Source of the DNA: SAR324 cluster bacterium
Lineage (GTDB): Bacteria > SAR324 > NAC60-12
DNA length: 64,000 nucleotides
NCBI GenBank assembly: GCA_028281495.1
Contig: JANQJU010000025.1
Coordinates: 1 to 64,000 of the forward strand
Direction of reading: 5' to 3'
Under the pieces are notes generated by a model. That model saw nothing but the letters and a program-made list of their open reading frames with translations. It did no database searches and had not been told where the DNA came from. Below, piece by piece: positions 18,053 to 27,679 of the stretch. The position numbers were made by a program, and so were the translations under genes. Position 1 is the stretch's first letter. Every line of letters starts with the position of its first letter.

Positions 18053-19051
18053 TCAGTAAGAAATGGATACCGGTCGATTCTCTCGAAGGGATTGACCGGC
18101 CGCTAGCCCAATCAAGACCGGTTTCAAACCGTCTTTTCCACTGGCTGGCGAAGGCCCCCCTGTTTCCAAGTATTCAAAAAAGGCTTCGGCTTCAGCCAAA
18201 TAGGCTTCTTGATATCGTTCTAAGAAAAAGTTCAAGGGATTGTCATGAATCACTCCTGTCTGGGTGGATAGAATGGTCTGAGTGGGAGTTTTATTTTCTG
18301 CAGCAATGTTCCCTTTGGGGCCTAAAACTTCCACACGTTGGTCGTACCCATATACGGCTTGTCGGCTGTTGTTGATGACTCCGATGGTACCGTTTTCAAA
18401 GGTGAGTGTGATTACCGCAGTATCCACGTCTTGATACCGTTGGATTTCTGGGTTTATCAAGGCTGATCCCGTGGCGTAGACTTCTGTGACTTCTGAACCA
18501 ATGAGAAATCGGGCCATGTCGAAATCGTGGATCGTCATATCAAGAAACAGCCCCCCCGAGTTTTTGACATAATCCAATGTGGGGGGCGATGGATCGCGCG
18601 AAGTGATTTGCAACAAGTGCGGTACTCCTATTTGTCCGGAAGCAACCACATCCCGAACTCGTCTAAAATTGGGATCGAATCGGCGGTTGAAACCGATTTG
18701 CAATTTCACGCCATGTTTTTCCACTTCGGCAAGGCAGTTTCGGATCACATCGGGTTCCAAAGCAATCGGTTTTTCGCAAAAGATGTGCTTTCCGGCACGT
18801 GCAGCTTCTACAATCTGTTGAGCGTGGAAAGAAGAGGGCGAACATATGAACACCGCATCGATTTCGGGGTTCGTAAGCAACGCCATATGATCTGTCTCGA
18901 TCTGTTCGATTCCTAGTTGTTTGGCCCAAACTGGATCAACATAGGGATCGCTGACACCTTTCAAATGAACCTGTCGAAGACGTTGCAAAGTCTCGATATG
19001 GACTTTGCCAATTCTGCCTGTTCCGATAACTGCAACCGCGTAGTTTTTCAT
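18053..19051 (-). CDS. iolG: Inositol 2-dehydrogenase, Gfo/Idh/MocA family (set 1)
   Basis: A 332-residue NAD-dependent dehydrogenase that oxidises myo-inositol to scyllo-inosose. It shows the Rossmann motif GTGRIG at 10-15, FCEKP with Lys94, and DMTIHDFD with Asp171 and His175, which match the catalytic Lys, Asp and His of IolG. AGGAG lies before the ATG. It is divergent from a LacI-type regulator; the 363 bases between them hold two operator-like palindromes. It lies apart from the rest of set 1, separated by the two regulator genes. A second iolG is at 43602. Confidence 0.9.
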   Translation of the reverse strand: MKNYAVAVIGTGRIGKVHIETLQRLRQVHLKGVSDPYVDPVWAKQLGIEQIETDHMALLTNPEIDAVFICSPSSFHAQQIVEAARAGKHIFCEKPIALEPDVIRNCLAEVEKHGVKLQIGFNRRFDPNFRRVRDVVASGQIGVPHLLQITSRDPSPPTLDYVKNSGGLFLDMTIHDFDMARFLIGSEVTEVYATGSALINPEIQRYQDVDTAVITLTFENGTIGVINNSRQAVYGYDQRVEVLGPKGNIAAENKTPTQTILSTQTGVIHDNPLNFFLERYQEAYLAEAEAFFEYLETGGPSPASGKDGLKPVLIGLAAGQSLRENRPVSISY

Positions 19052-19189
19052 AACAATCTCCTTTCTTTGTGTTTCATTGAGGCCCTATAAACCATATCTC
19101 GATTCCCGATGCTTCGACTCACAAGGGAGCGATCCATGCGCACCATGAAAAAAGCCTTGACAACCCTCTTTCATTCCGATTTCATCTGA

Positions 19190-19203
19190 TGAAAACGTTT
19201 ACA
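19190..19203. promoter_or_regulatory. LacI-family operator in the iolG / lacI divergent region
   Basis: TGAAAACGTTTACA, the same 14-mer as the site at 34412-34425 read on the other strand. It lies 138 bases upstream of the iolG start. This is a typical AAACGTTT-centred LacI/GalR operator. Confidence 0.7.
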
Positions 19204-19374
19204 TTAATTTAGAACAAATCGAAACGGAAATAAAAATAAAAAATTGAATTTCAATAACTTATTGGATTACCTGCCAGTTTGGATAAATTCGTTGGAAATT
19301 TCCTATCTGTTGGACTACTTTATATATAAGTAATTGAAATTAATGAACAAAGGTAAAATCATAAATATTTTCTT

Positions 19375-19392
19375 TAGTAAAACGGTTTACTA
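19375..19392. promoter_or_regulatory. Palindromic operator just upstream of the lacI gene (autoregulation)
   Basis: An 18-bp near-perfect palindrome, TAGTAAA-ACGG-TTTACTA, ends 22 bases before the chosen ATG of the regulator. The position suggests autorepression. Confidence 0.7.
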
Positions 19393-19414
19393 TCGATCCG
19401 ATAGAAGGATGCTT

Positions 19415-20431
19415 ATGCGAAAGACGATCAAAGATGTAGCCAAGTTGGCTGGGGTGTCTACGGCTACCGTGTCTCGTGTGATTAACGAACCCGAACGGGT
19501 TAAACCTCCTACGCTCCAAACGGTGCAACAAGCCATCAAAGAGTTGAATTTCCAACCCAGTCAAGCTGCTCGAACGATGGTGATGAAAAAGACCAAATCG
19601 ATTGGTCTGTTGGTTCCGACAGTGAGCAACGAATATTGGGGGGAAGTTTCGGAAGTGGTACAAGATGAATTCTGGGAACGAGGTTACAATCTAGTGCTTT
19701 GCAACACAAAAAACTCCAAAGAACGAGAACGGAAATACTTCACGATGCTCATGGAGCGGATGGTGGATGGTGTGATTTACAGCACTGTCGATGTTCCGGG
19801 CTGCGAAACGGCCGAAGCTGCGAGTGAACTGCGCAAATTTAAAATTCCAATCGTGATTTTTGATCGACACATCATGGGGTTTCCTCAAGTGCATGCAGAT
19901 CACTTGAACGGTGCGCTCAAGGCAGTGGAGCATCTGATTCGCTTGGGGCATCGTAAAATTGCCTATATCGGCGGGCCGCTCACCTCCCCGGAACGGGAAG
20001 TAGGGTACCGACAAGCCCATGCTGCTCACGATTTGGAGGTGCATGAAAGCCTGATCCGCTTGGGAAGTCCCACCGTCGATTTCGGCTACGAGACCATCTT
20101 GGATTTCATACACGATGGCGCTTCCTTCACCGCAGCCTTTTGTGGGAACGATTTGATTGCTTTTGGAGCCATGAATGCTTTGTATCAATCCGGCCGTCTT
20201 GTACCCGAAGATGTTGCGATTGTGGGTTATGATGACATTCACATCGCTGCATTATTGAACTGCCCACTCACCACCATTCGCCAGCCCATTCGAACGATGG
20301 TCAAAACGGCCGTCGACTTGCTAACCATGCTCATTGAGCAGGGAGAAATCACGAACGGCCCTTCCTCGGTGGTTTATCCTACTGAATTGATCGTGAGAAA
20401 AAGTTGCGGAGCAGAAATCAGCCGCCTATAA
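19415..20431 (+). CDS. LacI-family transcriptional regulator (inositol set 1)
   Basis: A 338-residue regulator. The N-terminal helix-turn-helix TIKDVAKLAGVSTATVSRVIN is followed by the hinge (FQPSQAARTM) and a type 1 periplasmic-binding-like effector domain (SIGLLVPTVSNEYW, GGPLTSPERE, VAIVGYDDIH). The frame is open further upstream, but ATG 19415 starts exactly at the HTH and has AGAAGG six bases before it. It is divergent from iolG, so inositol or an inositol derivative is the likely effector. It ends 12 bases from the convergent HTH-less paralogue, with which it shares many blocks. Confidence 0.92.
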   Translation: MRKTIKDVAKLAGVSTATVSRVINEPERVKPPTLQTVQQAIKELNFQPSQAARTMVMKKTKSIGLLVPTVSNEYWGEVSEVVQDEFWERGYNLVLCNTKNSKERERKYFTMLMERMVDGVIYSTVDVPGCETAEAASELRKFKIPIVIFDRHIMGFPQVHADHLNGALKAVEHLIRLGHRKIAYIGGPLTSPEREVGYRQAHAAHDLEVHESLIRLGSPTVDFGYETILDFIHDGASFTAAFCGNDLIAFGAMNALYQSGRLVPEDVAIVGYDDIHIAALLNCPLTTIRQPIRTMVKTAVDLLTMLIEQGEITNGPSSVVYPTELIVRKSCGAEISRL

Positions 20432-20443
20432 AAGCCCCAATCC

Positions 20444-21286
20444 CTAATTCAAACTGCCACAACTCGAACGAATCATGAGTTCTGCTGGAAATGTGATTTC
20501 TGGAATATCAGGCGTTTTTTCTTTTCCCTGAATCATTTGAAGAAGGAGGTCCACAATGGTTTCTCCCATCTTCTGGAACGGGTACTTGACGGAGGTCAAA
20601 GGGTAGGAAAAGCAAGGGGGGATATCATAGTCTCCATAACCCACCACGGCTATATCTTCAGGTACACGTATATTGGCTCGGACTAGGGCACTGATTGTTT
20701 CAACCGCTGTCATATCATTGCCACAAAAAACAGCACTGATTTGTGGCTTGTGCTGTATAAAATCTTGAATGGTCGAAAACACGAAATCCAACGAGGAATT
20801 GCCTCGAAAAATCAATGCATCATTGATTGAAAGATCGTGTTTTTCATGCGCAAAGCGAAACCCTAGTTCCCGATCTAGCATGGCTAAAGGGCCACCCAAA
20901 TAGGCGATCGATTTGTGTCCCAAGTTGATGAGATGCTCGGTGGCTTTTAAGGCGCCATCAAAATGATCCGCGCAAACTTTGGGCAACCCTGGGGTGTTTC
21001 GGTCTAAAATAACAACAGGGATGGGGTAACGGTCGAGGCGTTGAAAAAATTTTTCGTCTGCATCAGGAATTGACGCCGGACTATAAATCACCCCATCGGC
21101 TCCCCATTCTTTTAGGATGGCAAGGTGTTGTTCTTCCACTTCGGAGGAGTACCGACTGCAACACAAAATCAGATTGTAGCCGTACTCCATGAGGCGATCT
21201 TGAATGACGTCAGATATCCGCACCCAGTATTCGTTGCTCACCATAGGTATAATGAGGCCAATCCTTTTTGTTTCATTGCTCACCAT
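20444..21286 (-). CDS. LacI-like effector-binding protein lacking the DNA-binding domain
   Basis: A 280-residue protein that matches the effector domain of the neighbouring regulator from its first residues (KRIGLIIPMVSNEYW, DGVIYS, YLGGPLA, VAVVGYGDYDIPP). It has no helix-turn-helix. The frame upstream of ATG 21286 is open for only 18 more codons, which read into a tail that weakly recalls the hinge (FPGGHE-MVSNETK), then stops at 21341-21343. The preceding gene ends there, so no room remains for an HTH. It is the last gene of the set 1 operon. It is either a truncated regulator (decaying or recently trimmed) or a working inositol sensor or dimer partner. The effector domain looks intact. 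Confidence 0.8.
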   Translation of the reverse strand: MVSNETKRIGLIIPMVSNEYWVRISDVIQDRLMEYGYNLILCCSRYSSEVEEQHLAILKEWGADGVIYSPASIPDADEKFFQRLDRYPIPVVILDRNTPGLPKVCADHFDGALKATEHLINLGHKSIAYLGGPLAMLDRELGFRFAHEKHDLSINDALIFRGNSSLDFVFSTIQDFIQHKPQISAVFCGNDMTAVETISALVRANIRVPEDIAVVGYGDYDIPPCFSYPLTSVKYPFQKMGETIVDLLLQMIQGKEKTPDIPEITFPAELMIRSSCGSLN

Positions 21287-21340
21287 CTCATGCCCCCCCG
21301 GAAAACTTGATTGGATCGAAGTCTTGTGTGTGGTTCTATT

Positions 21341-22462
21341 TCAAAGGCGTTTCCAAACCCCTCCTTCTTTCGACGAATCCACCGCAGCATGCACTGCCTT
21401 CACCATCTCCAACCCTTCATCAAACGTAGGGTAGAGAGGCTTTGCAACTGGATCGACTATTTTGCGATAAAGGTCTGAATACAAATTGCCAAAGGCCCCC
21501 AGCATTCCCTCTGCATGACCCACGGTGATCCGGGAGGCTATTTGCGCTTCAGGTGAAAGATAATCGGCACCTCGTTCTAAAATGCGGGTGGTCTCGCCGA
21601 GTGGTGTCCAATAGAGTTGATTGGGGAACTCCTGGGACCAACGCAAACCACCTTTTTCACCAAAAATGCGAAGATTCAGTCCATGGCATTGCCCCACGGC
21701 GACGGCACTCGTCCATAAATGTCCTATGGTTCCTTCGGAGTACCTTAGAGAGAGCAGTGCATTGTCTTCTAATTTTCGTCCTGCCAAACAAGAATCAAAA
21801 TGTGCTGAAATTTCATACAGGGACTGCCCTAAAACAAATCCTGCCATATGCAAAGCATGCACACCTGCATCAGCCAATACCGAGCTGACTCCTGCCTGCA
21901 CGGGATCGTAACGCCATCGAACTCTTGGGTTGTCTGCATCGGCGGCATCGGCATGAGAACCATGGGCAAACTCGGCCACAATGACTCTGACTTTCCCTAG
22001 TTCACCTTGATCGATCATGGCACGAGCCTGACGGACCATCGGATATCCGCTGTAACCAAAATTAACTGCATTTGTCTTTCCCGCACGTTTGGCCAAAGCA
22101 ACCAAATCTTTTGCTTCAGCCACCGTCAACGTGAGTGGTTTTTCACACAAAACATGGAAACCCGCTTCCAAGAAAGCCTTGGCGATCTCATAGTGGGTTG
22201 CATTGGGAGTTGCAATCGTCACCAAATCGATAGGATCACTATGGGCAGACTCTTTCACCAGCATTTCCTGCCAGTTGGGATACGCTCGGTCTGAAGGAAT
22301 GCCCAATTCGTCAGCAAATTCTTTTGCTCGTTGTGGATCGATATCCAATGCGCCTGCGGTCAATTGATAATCGCCATCCAAGCGTGCGGCCACTCGATGT
22401 GCTTCTCCAATTTGACTGCCTTTTCCACCGCCGATCAACCCCCATTTTAAAACTCGTTTCAC
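21341..22462 (-). CDS. Gfo/Idh/MocA-family oxidoreductase, probably an inositol dehydrogenase isozyme
   Basis: A 373-residue dehydrogenase with a nucleotide motif GGGKGSQIG at 11-19, CEKP with Lys108, and DAGVHALH with a likely catalytic His. Such proteins in iol clusters often oxidise scyllo-inositol or another inositol isomer, or an inosose-related sugar; the exact substrate cannot be read from sequence. The start is GTG 22462, preceded by GAGGAG; an upstream TTG overlaps that site. It lies 136 bases after iolJ and 54 bases before the HTH-less LacI protein. Confidence 0.82.
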   Translation of the reverse strand: MKRVLKWGLIGGGKGSQIGEAHRVAARLDGDYQLTAGALDIDPQRAKEFADELGIPSDRAYPNWQEMLVKESAHSDPIDLVTIATPNATHYEIAKAFLEAGFHVLCEKPLTLTVAEAKDLVALAKRAGKTNAVNFGYSGYPMVRQARAMIDQGELGKVRVIVAEFAHGSHADAADADNPRVRWRYDPVQAGVSSVLADAGVHALHMAGFVLGQSLYEISAHFDSCLAGRKLEDNALLSLRYSEGTIGHLWTSAVAVGQCHGLNLRIFGEKGGLRWSQEFPNQLYWTPLGETTRILERGADYLSPEAQIASRITVGHAEGMLGAFGNLYSDLYRKIVDPVAKPLYPTFDEGLEMVKAVHAAVDSSKEGGVWKRL

Positions 22463-22598
22463 AATTATCTCCTCTCTCAATGTTGATTTCGGACTTACAA
22501 ATCGGTCTGCAAGATCAGAATTACCGAATCGAGTTCGTACAAACGGATCTTAGGACCAAAAAATCAACGATATTAACTTTTAAAGACACAGATCGGTC

Positions 22599-23438
22599 TC
22601 ACTCAGGAACAAACCCTAAAACCTGAAGCACCCGTTCGGCTCCTTTTTGGACTTGCGGCATGGCATGTTTCATAATCGTGAGCCGGTCAAAGAGCAGGGG
22701 ATCGCGCTCCAATTGTTGCCTCACACTGTTTCCAAATGCTTGCCGCAGCACCGTGCCAACGTTGAATTTACGAATCCCCATATTCACTAGTTTTTTCAGG
22801 TCGGGTTCTGCAATGCCAGACGTGCCATGAATCACCAATGGTTTGTTCACAACTTCCAGAATTTGAGCCAGACGTTCAAAGTCAATGCTCGCAGTAGGGG
22901 TCTTCAGCCGGTGAATGTTTCCTACCGAGACGGCGAGCGCATCCAAGCCAGATTCGTCAGCGAGACGAACGGCTTCTTGCGGATCGGTTGGAATTTCTAG
23001 AATGTGATCTCGCCCTTCAGAGTAAGGAACCGATCCAATTTCTCCCTCAACGGAAACACCAGCAGCATGAGCACGGTCGACCGCCTTTTTGGTGTTGGCT
23101 ATGTTTTCCTCCAAAGGCAATTGAGAACCGTCGTACATGACCGAAGTGAACCCTTCATCCACCGCCTGATAAATGATATCCAAATCATAAGTGTGATCGA
23201 GATGCACGCACACTGGAACCGAGACGGCTTCTCCCAAGGTCCGAAGCGTGGCAGCCAACAAGGGCAACGGCATGAACTCCACCATGTCTTTATTTGCGGC
23301 AAGGATGACCGGAGCACCGAGTCTTTCAGCAGCATCAACGATGGCACGCCCATCTTCATAGCCAAAGACGTTGATCGACGGCACGGCATGATTCCGATCA
23401 CGGGCTACTTCTAAAATCTGGGTCAAAGATACCAGCAT
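22599..23438 (-). CDS. iolJ: 6-phospho-5-dehydro-2-deoxy-D-gluconate aldolase, class II (set 1)
   Basis: A 279-residue class II ketose-bisphosphate aldolase-type protein. Zinc-binding and catalytic residues are visible: HLDHT (Asp81, His82), EGEIG (Glu131-133), GNIH (His176) and HGTSGI (His204). Context within iolD-iolC-iolB points to the aldolase that splits the DKG phosphate into malonic semialdehyde and dihydroxyacetone phosphate, as IolJ does. Strong AGGTGGAG before the ATG. It begins nine bases after iolB. No separate aldolase gene exists in set 2, where the kinase carries an extra domain. Confidence 0.85.
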   Translation of the reverse strand: MLVSLTQILEVARDRNHAVPSINVFGYEDGRAIVDAAERLGAPVILAANKDMVEFMPLPLLAATLRTLGEAVSVPVCVHLDHTYDLDIIYQAVDEGFTSVMYDGSQLPLEENIANTKKAVDRAHAAGVSVEGEIGSVPYSEGRDHILEIPTDPQEAVRLADESGLDALAVSVGNIHRLKTPTASIDFERLAQILEVVNKPLVIHGTSGIAEPDLKKLVNMGIRKFNVGTVLRQAFGNSVRQQLERDPLLFDRLTIMKHAMPQVQKGAERVLQVLGFVPE

Positions 23439-23447
23439 GTCTCCACC

Positions 23448-24287
23448 TCACTTGAATTTAGCAATCATGTCTTTAATTCCGGGAATGGTTTCTACTTGAT
23501 ACTCGTGTTCTGGTTGAAAATTTTGCACCAAGGATCGTTGAGATAATCCTGACAAAATTGTGAAATAGTACATCTCATATCCAGGTGCTGCCACACAGGG
23601 GTGATACCCCCCCTCAATCAGGATGCTTGATCCATTTTTGATGTGATAGGCTTCTCCAAATTCTTCACCAGACTTCTGTAAAAGCTGCGTGCCAAATCCC
23701 CATTCCGGTTTGAATCGAAAATTATAAACCTCGTCGTGCCGGGTTTCATTGGGCAACTCATCGGTGTCGTGTTTGTGAGGGGGAAATCCGGACCAGCCTC
23801 CTGCTCCGACTGTGAACAATTCACTGACGAGGAGCCGTCCTACTCGTCCATGTTGCTTTTGCCCTAATATGTGCTTGATCTTGCGATGGGTTTTGGTGTC
23901 ATCCGAACCATATTGCACAATATCGATGTCTTCCGGTCGGACGGCAAATGGTTCGTAGCGTTCCTCAAATTTGGCTCCTGCTACAAACACTTCGGTTGTT
24001 TCCGAAACACCGGTGATGGTTGCGGTTGCTCCCGTAGGTACATACACCCCTGAAGGCGATCCTTCCCAAATCTCATTACGGCTGCCTATCGCTTCGAAAG
24101 TTTCTTCATCAACAGTGATGTCCACGGTCCCATGAGCCGGAACGCAGCAGCTCTCATAGTGGTTAAGTGCGTAGGAGAAGGCTTCGTTTTTTTGGAGCTT
24201 CACAATATTGAAATAGACCAATGGCACTTGTGCATGCTCCACATCAACAATGGGGTTGTTTTGATTGTCATAAGGTTTGATATGCAT
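23448..24287 (-). CDS. iolB: 5-deoxy-glucuronate isomerase (set 1, canonical type)
   Basis: A 279-residue two-cupin protein of the standard IolB length. The signature WSGFPPHKHDTDELPNETRH and HDEVYNFRF carries the metal-binding His and Glu residues. It converts 5-deoxy-glucuronate to 5-dehydro-2-deoxy-gluconate. AAAGGAG precedes the ATG. It lies between iolC (ten bases upstream) and iolJ. A divergent second IolB is encoded at 38817. Confidence 0.94.
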   Translation of the reverse strand: MHIKPYDNQNNPIVDVEHAQVPLVYFNIVKLQKNEAFSYALNHYESCCVPAHGTVDITVDEETFEAIGSRNEIWEGSPSGVYVPTGATATITGVSETTEVFVAGAKFEERYEPFAVRPEDIDIVQYGSDDTKTHRKIKHILGQKQHGRVGRLLVSELFTVGAGGWSGFPPHKHDTDELPNETRHDEVYNFRFKPEWGFGTQLLQKSGEEFGEAYHIKNGSSILIEGGYHPCVAAPGYEMYYFTILSGLSQRSLVQNFQPEHEYQVETIPGIKDMIAKFK

Positions 24288-24297
24288 AAGGCTCCTT

Positions 24298-25314
24298 TTA
24301 ACTGGTTGTGATCCATTGGGGTGAGTGGCTTAAAGAATGGGAGTCAATAAATTCGGTCAAACGGGCTTGGTCTGGCATTGCCGAGGCACACCCTCGCTGC
24401 GCCACGACCATGGCTGCGGCAGCAGAGCCTTGACCAATCGCTTGTTCCATTGCCATTTGTGCAAAAAGACCGGAAACGAGTCCCCCCATGAAGGCATCTC
24501 CAGCACCATAGGGTTTTTTGGAAGTGACCGTATACACGCCACTCTGCAATTGTTGGTTTGGCAAAAATAAGATCGAACCCGACCGACCTTGTTTCAACAA
24601 CACCATTTTTCGTTTCTGAATCGAAAACTGTTCCGCGATGGAACGTCCCTCTTGGTTTCCGGCAAACACATTGAACTCTTCTTCGTTTCCGACAATGAGA
24701 TCGGAACGTTCTGCTGCTTCTTGATAAATAGAAGAAGTTTCGCTCTCGGAACGCCAGGAATAGGCCCGATAGTCCAAGTCGAAGACCACAAAAGTTCCAC
24801 AGTTCTGGGCCATTTTCATCAGATGTAGGGTGGTTTTCCTTGATGGATTGGCCACCAGCGCGGTACCGGTTACTACTAGGATTGCAGTTTGTTTGATTTC
24901 TTGATCCAGGGATGGGGTGGTTTGCAATTGCAGATCAGCAGCTTGATTGCGATAGATCACCACATCACAATCCTGTGGACGCACCTCTGCCAAGGCCAAG
25001 CTGGTGCGGGCATCACCCGATATCCATTGCACTAAAGACGTATCGACCCCAAACTGCTTTAGACGGCTTTCAACAAAGTGTCCCACTGGATCTTGAGACA
25101 GCACTCCAAGCAGGCCGCATTTCATCCCCAGCCGAGCCAAGGCGACTGCGATATTCCCGGCAGATCCTCCGACATCTGTGGTAAAGCAGGCCGCATCGAC
25201 AATTTTGGTTGAATCCGGGAACGGATATAAATCAAGGCCAGCTCGCCCCAATACAAGGACATTCCGTATGCGTTTCGTGTCAATTTGAGGCATATTCACA
25301 TCGATCGATTCCAT
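24298..25314 (-). CDS. iolC: 5-dehydro-2-deoxygluconokinase, single-domain PfkB type (set 1)
   Basis: A 338-residue PfkB-family kinase. It has the N-terminal GRAGLDLYP block, the glycine-rich DVGGSAGNIAVALARLG and the catalytic PYGAGDAFMGG near residue 262. Context identifies it as IolC, which phosphorylates 5-dehydro-2-deoxy-gluconate. It lacks the C-terminal DUF2090 domain of the set 2 enzyme, and it has a separate IolJ downstream instead. It starts 33 bases after iolD. Confidence 0.9.
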   Translation of the reverse strand: MESIDVNMPQIDTKRIRNVLVLGRAGLDLYPFPDSTKIVDAACFTTDVGGSAGNIAVALARLGMKCGLLGVLSQDPVGHFVESRLKQFGVDTSLVQWISGDARTSLALAEVRPQDCDVVIYRNQAADLQLQTTPSLDQEIKQTAILVVTGTALVANPSRKTTLHLMKMAQNCGTFVVFDLDYRAYSWRSESETSSIYQEAAERSDLIVGNEEEFNVFAGNQEGRSIAEQFSIQKRKMVLLKQGRSGSILFLPNQQLQSGVYTVTSKKPYGAGDAFMGGLVSGLFAQMAMEQAIGQGSAAAAMVVAQRGCASAMPDQARLTEFIDSHSLSHSPQWITTS

Positions 25315-25347
25315 CTTGCCCTGTAAAAACTGAAGGGTTTTGTAATT

Positions 25348-27216
25348 TTAATAAGGACGTGCCTTTGCAACGCCTTCCCGCATTTGTTGACTCGCGGCTT
25401 CGACCTTGGGGTTTTGGGACACTTCTGGAACTCCGCAACGCCACCAAGTTTCATACCATTCGGTCATGGTGCCGGGTTCCACTTTGACTTCGATTAAGGT
25501 GGTCACTGTTTCTTTCTTAGCCGTAGCCAGAGCATTCTCCAACGACTCAATATCCGAAGCAAAATAGGCTTTAGCCCCTAAGCTTTTTGCATAAGCGGTA
25601 TAGTCAATGGGGAGATAATTTCCGGTCAAACGATTGGTGCTTTCCTCTCGATAACGCAGTTCGTTGCCAAATCCAGCACTGCCATGAACCATTTGTAGGT
25701 TTTTGATGCATTGGAATCCATGGTTGTCAAACAGAACAATCGTCATTTTGATGCCCTCTTGCAGGCTTGTGACCAATTCTGAATTCAACATCAGGAAGCT
25801 GCCATCTCCTACCAAAACATAAACCTCCGCATCGGGATCAACCGCTAACTTAGCTCCTAAACCACCGGCAACCTCGTAGCCCATACACGAAAAACCGTAT
25901 TCCATGTGGTATGTCTTGGGACCTTGACTTCGCCACAAGCGATGTAAATCAGCAGGTAAGCTTCCAGCAGCACAAACCACGATATCTTTTGTACCCGCAG
26001 CTCGGTTCACACATCCCACCGCAGCGGTTTGGGTGTTTCCATTAGGAATTTGCGCGGCATACAATCGGTCCACTTCTTCATTCCATTCACTCATCAACTG
26101 CCTCACATGCTGTTGATAGGAATCGCTGGTTCGAATACCTTCTTTTTCCATCGCTATTTCCAATGCTTTTAATCCTGCCGAAGCGTCGGCTCTCAAACAA
26201 ACGCCTTCCATTTTTTGTGCGTCGAAGGAAGCCACGTTGAGCCCTAAAATTTGGACATCGGGGTTGAACGCACGCTTTGATGCAGTCATGAAATCATTGA
26301 GTCGGGTCCCTACGGCCAAAATCAAATCCGCTTCGCGAGCCAGGATGTTTGCAGCTTTGGAACCTGTAACTCCCATTCCTCCTACATTCATAGGGTGATC
26401 CCAAGGCAACGCACTTTTGCCTCCTTGTGTTTCTGCAACGGGAATTCCAAATTTTTCAGCAAACTGCTGCAATACCTCGGTAGCCAAGGAGAAATGCACC
26501 CCACCGCCTGCAAGGATGAGTGGTTTTCGGGCCTGTTTCAAATGCAACAAAGCTTCTTGAACCGATCTTTCCGATAAAGGCGTACGATCGATCACATGGA
26601 CTCGTTTGTTGAAAAGAGATTCTGGATAATCAAAAGCCTCTGACTGAACATCCTGAGGTAGAGAGAGGGTAACAGCCCCGGTTTCAACCGGATCGGTCAG
26701 CACTCGCATGGCATTCAAACAAGCACTCATGAGCTGTTCGGGCCGAGAAATTCGATCCCAATACCGGCTCACGGGTTTGAACGCATCGTTAACTGAAATG
26801 GTGTGATCCCAAGGCACCTCCACTTGCTGCAACACTGGGTCGGGCTGTCGCGTAGCAAAGATATCTCCTGGAAGCAGCAAAACCGGGATACGGTTTACCG
26901 TTGCAGTGGCCGCAGCGGTCACCATGTTGAGCGCACCAGGACCAATGGAACTGGTACACGCATAAATACCCAGACGGTTTTTTTGTTTTGCAAATGCCGT
27001 TGCAGCATGAACAAGGCCTTGTTCGCTAGTTCCCCTTCGGAAGATCAAGCTAGTGCCTCCAAACTCCAAAGCTTCTCCAATCCCAGTCACATTGCCGTGT
27101 CCAAAAATGCCGAACACACCGTGTACAAACTTGTACTCCACTCCATCCATCGACACATATTGTTGGTCGAGAAATCGCATTAAAGCTTGAGATACGGTCA
27201 AACGAATCGTGTTCAT
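25348..27216 (-). CDS. iolD: 3D-(3,5/4)-trihydroxycyclohexane-1,2-dione hydrolase (set 1)
   Basis: A 622-residue thiamine-diphosphate enzyme that opens the ring of the inosose-derived dione. It shows N-terminal HGVFGIFGHGNVTGIGEAL, YACTSSIGPGALNMVT, and the ThDP/Mg motif VGDGSFLML followed by FDNHGF. It is closely related along its length to the set 2 copy at 39644. The annotated start is ATG 27216 because GAGG precedes it and the set 2 copy starts identically (M-x-TIRLT); an in-frame ATG further upstream is not needed. It is the first gene of the minus-strand operon, and three LacI-type operators lie upstream. Confidence 0.95.
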   Translation of the reverse strand: MNTIRLTVSQALMRFLDQQYVSMDGVEYKFVHGVFGIFGHGNVTGIGEALEFGGTSLIFRRGTSEQGLVHAATAFAKQKNRLGIYACTSSIGPGALNMVTAAATATVNRIPVLLLPGDIFATRQPDPVLQQVEVPWDHTISVNDAFKPVSRYWDRISRPEQLMSACLNAMRVLTDPVETGAVTLSLPQDVQSEAFDYPESLFNKRVHVIDRTPLSERSVQEALLHLKQARKPLILAGGGVHFSLATEVLQQFAEKFGIPVAETQGGKSALPWDHPMNVGGMGVTGSKAANILAREADLILAVGTRLNDFMTASKRAFNPDVQILGLNVASFDAQKMEGVCLRADASAGLKALEIAMEKEGIRTSDSYQQHVRQLMSEWNEEVDRLYAAQIPNGNTQTAAVGCVNRAAGTKDIVVCAAGSLPADLHRLWRSQGPKTYHMEYGFSCMGYEVAGGLGAKLAVDPDAEVYVLVGDGSFLMLNSELVTSLQEGIKMTIVLFDNHGFQCIKNLQMVHGSAGFGNELRYREESTNRLTGNYLPIDYTAYAKSLGAKAYFASDIESLENALATAKKETVTTLIEVKVEPGTMTEWYETWWRCGVPEVSQNPKVEAASQQMREGVAKARPY

Positions 27217-27243
27217 ATGCCTCTGATGTTTTTTTGGGGTTTT

Positions 27244-27257
27244 CGTAAACGTTTGCG
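27244..27257. promoter_or_regulatory. LacI-family operator, nearest to iolD
   Basis: CGTAAACGTTTGCG, centred on ACGT, 28 bases upstream of the iolD start. A repressor bound here would overlap the start of transcription or the leader. Confidence 0.7.
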
Positions 27258-27385
27258 TAAGAGAAAATAATAAGAAAATCAACCTTTTCTCGATACCAAA
27301 AAGGGTTCCTATTAACGCAAAAAAGGGTGGTGTTTTCTTTGTGATGCTTCGATTTGTTTGTGATTGCCTCCAAACATGTTCAAAC

Positions 27386-27397
27386 GTAAACGTTTTC
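27386..27397. promoter_or_regulatory. LacI-family operator upstream of iolD
   Basis: GTAAACGTTTTC, the same half-sites as the other island operators. It is 141 bases from the nearer iolD site, a distance that would allow looping. Confidence 0.65.
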
Positions 27398-27575
27398 TTA
27401 AAATATCACAATAAAAAATCAGCATTCTGTCTCTTTTTTCTTCAAATATTTATATTTGTCAAAAATTTAATATTTAAATGACAAAATACCAAACATTCTT
27501 TGTGAAGAAAATTTCATATTTTTGATGATAACCAAAATTATGTCTTTAAAATGTGCATTAAGAAGGCCGCATCTT

Positions 27576-27589
27576 AGAAAACGTTTTCT
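27576..27589. promoter_or_regulatory. Perfect 14-bp LacI-type palindrome
   Basis: AGAAAACGTTTTCT is perfectly self-complementary. It lies near the 3' end of the regulator gene (27680) and upstream of iolD. The remainder of 27398-27679 is AT-rich with no gene that I can support. Confidence 0.65.
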
Positions 27590-27679
27590 GGTGCCTACTA
27601 TACAGATCTTTTTGGTCGGAAGGTTTTTTTTGAGTGGAAATTGGTCGGGAAACTTGGAAGATCCAGAGAAAGAGAAGGT

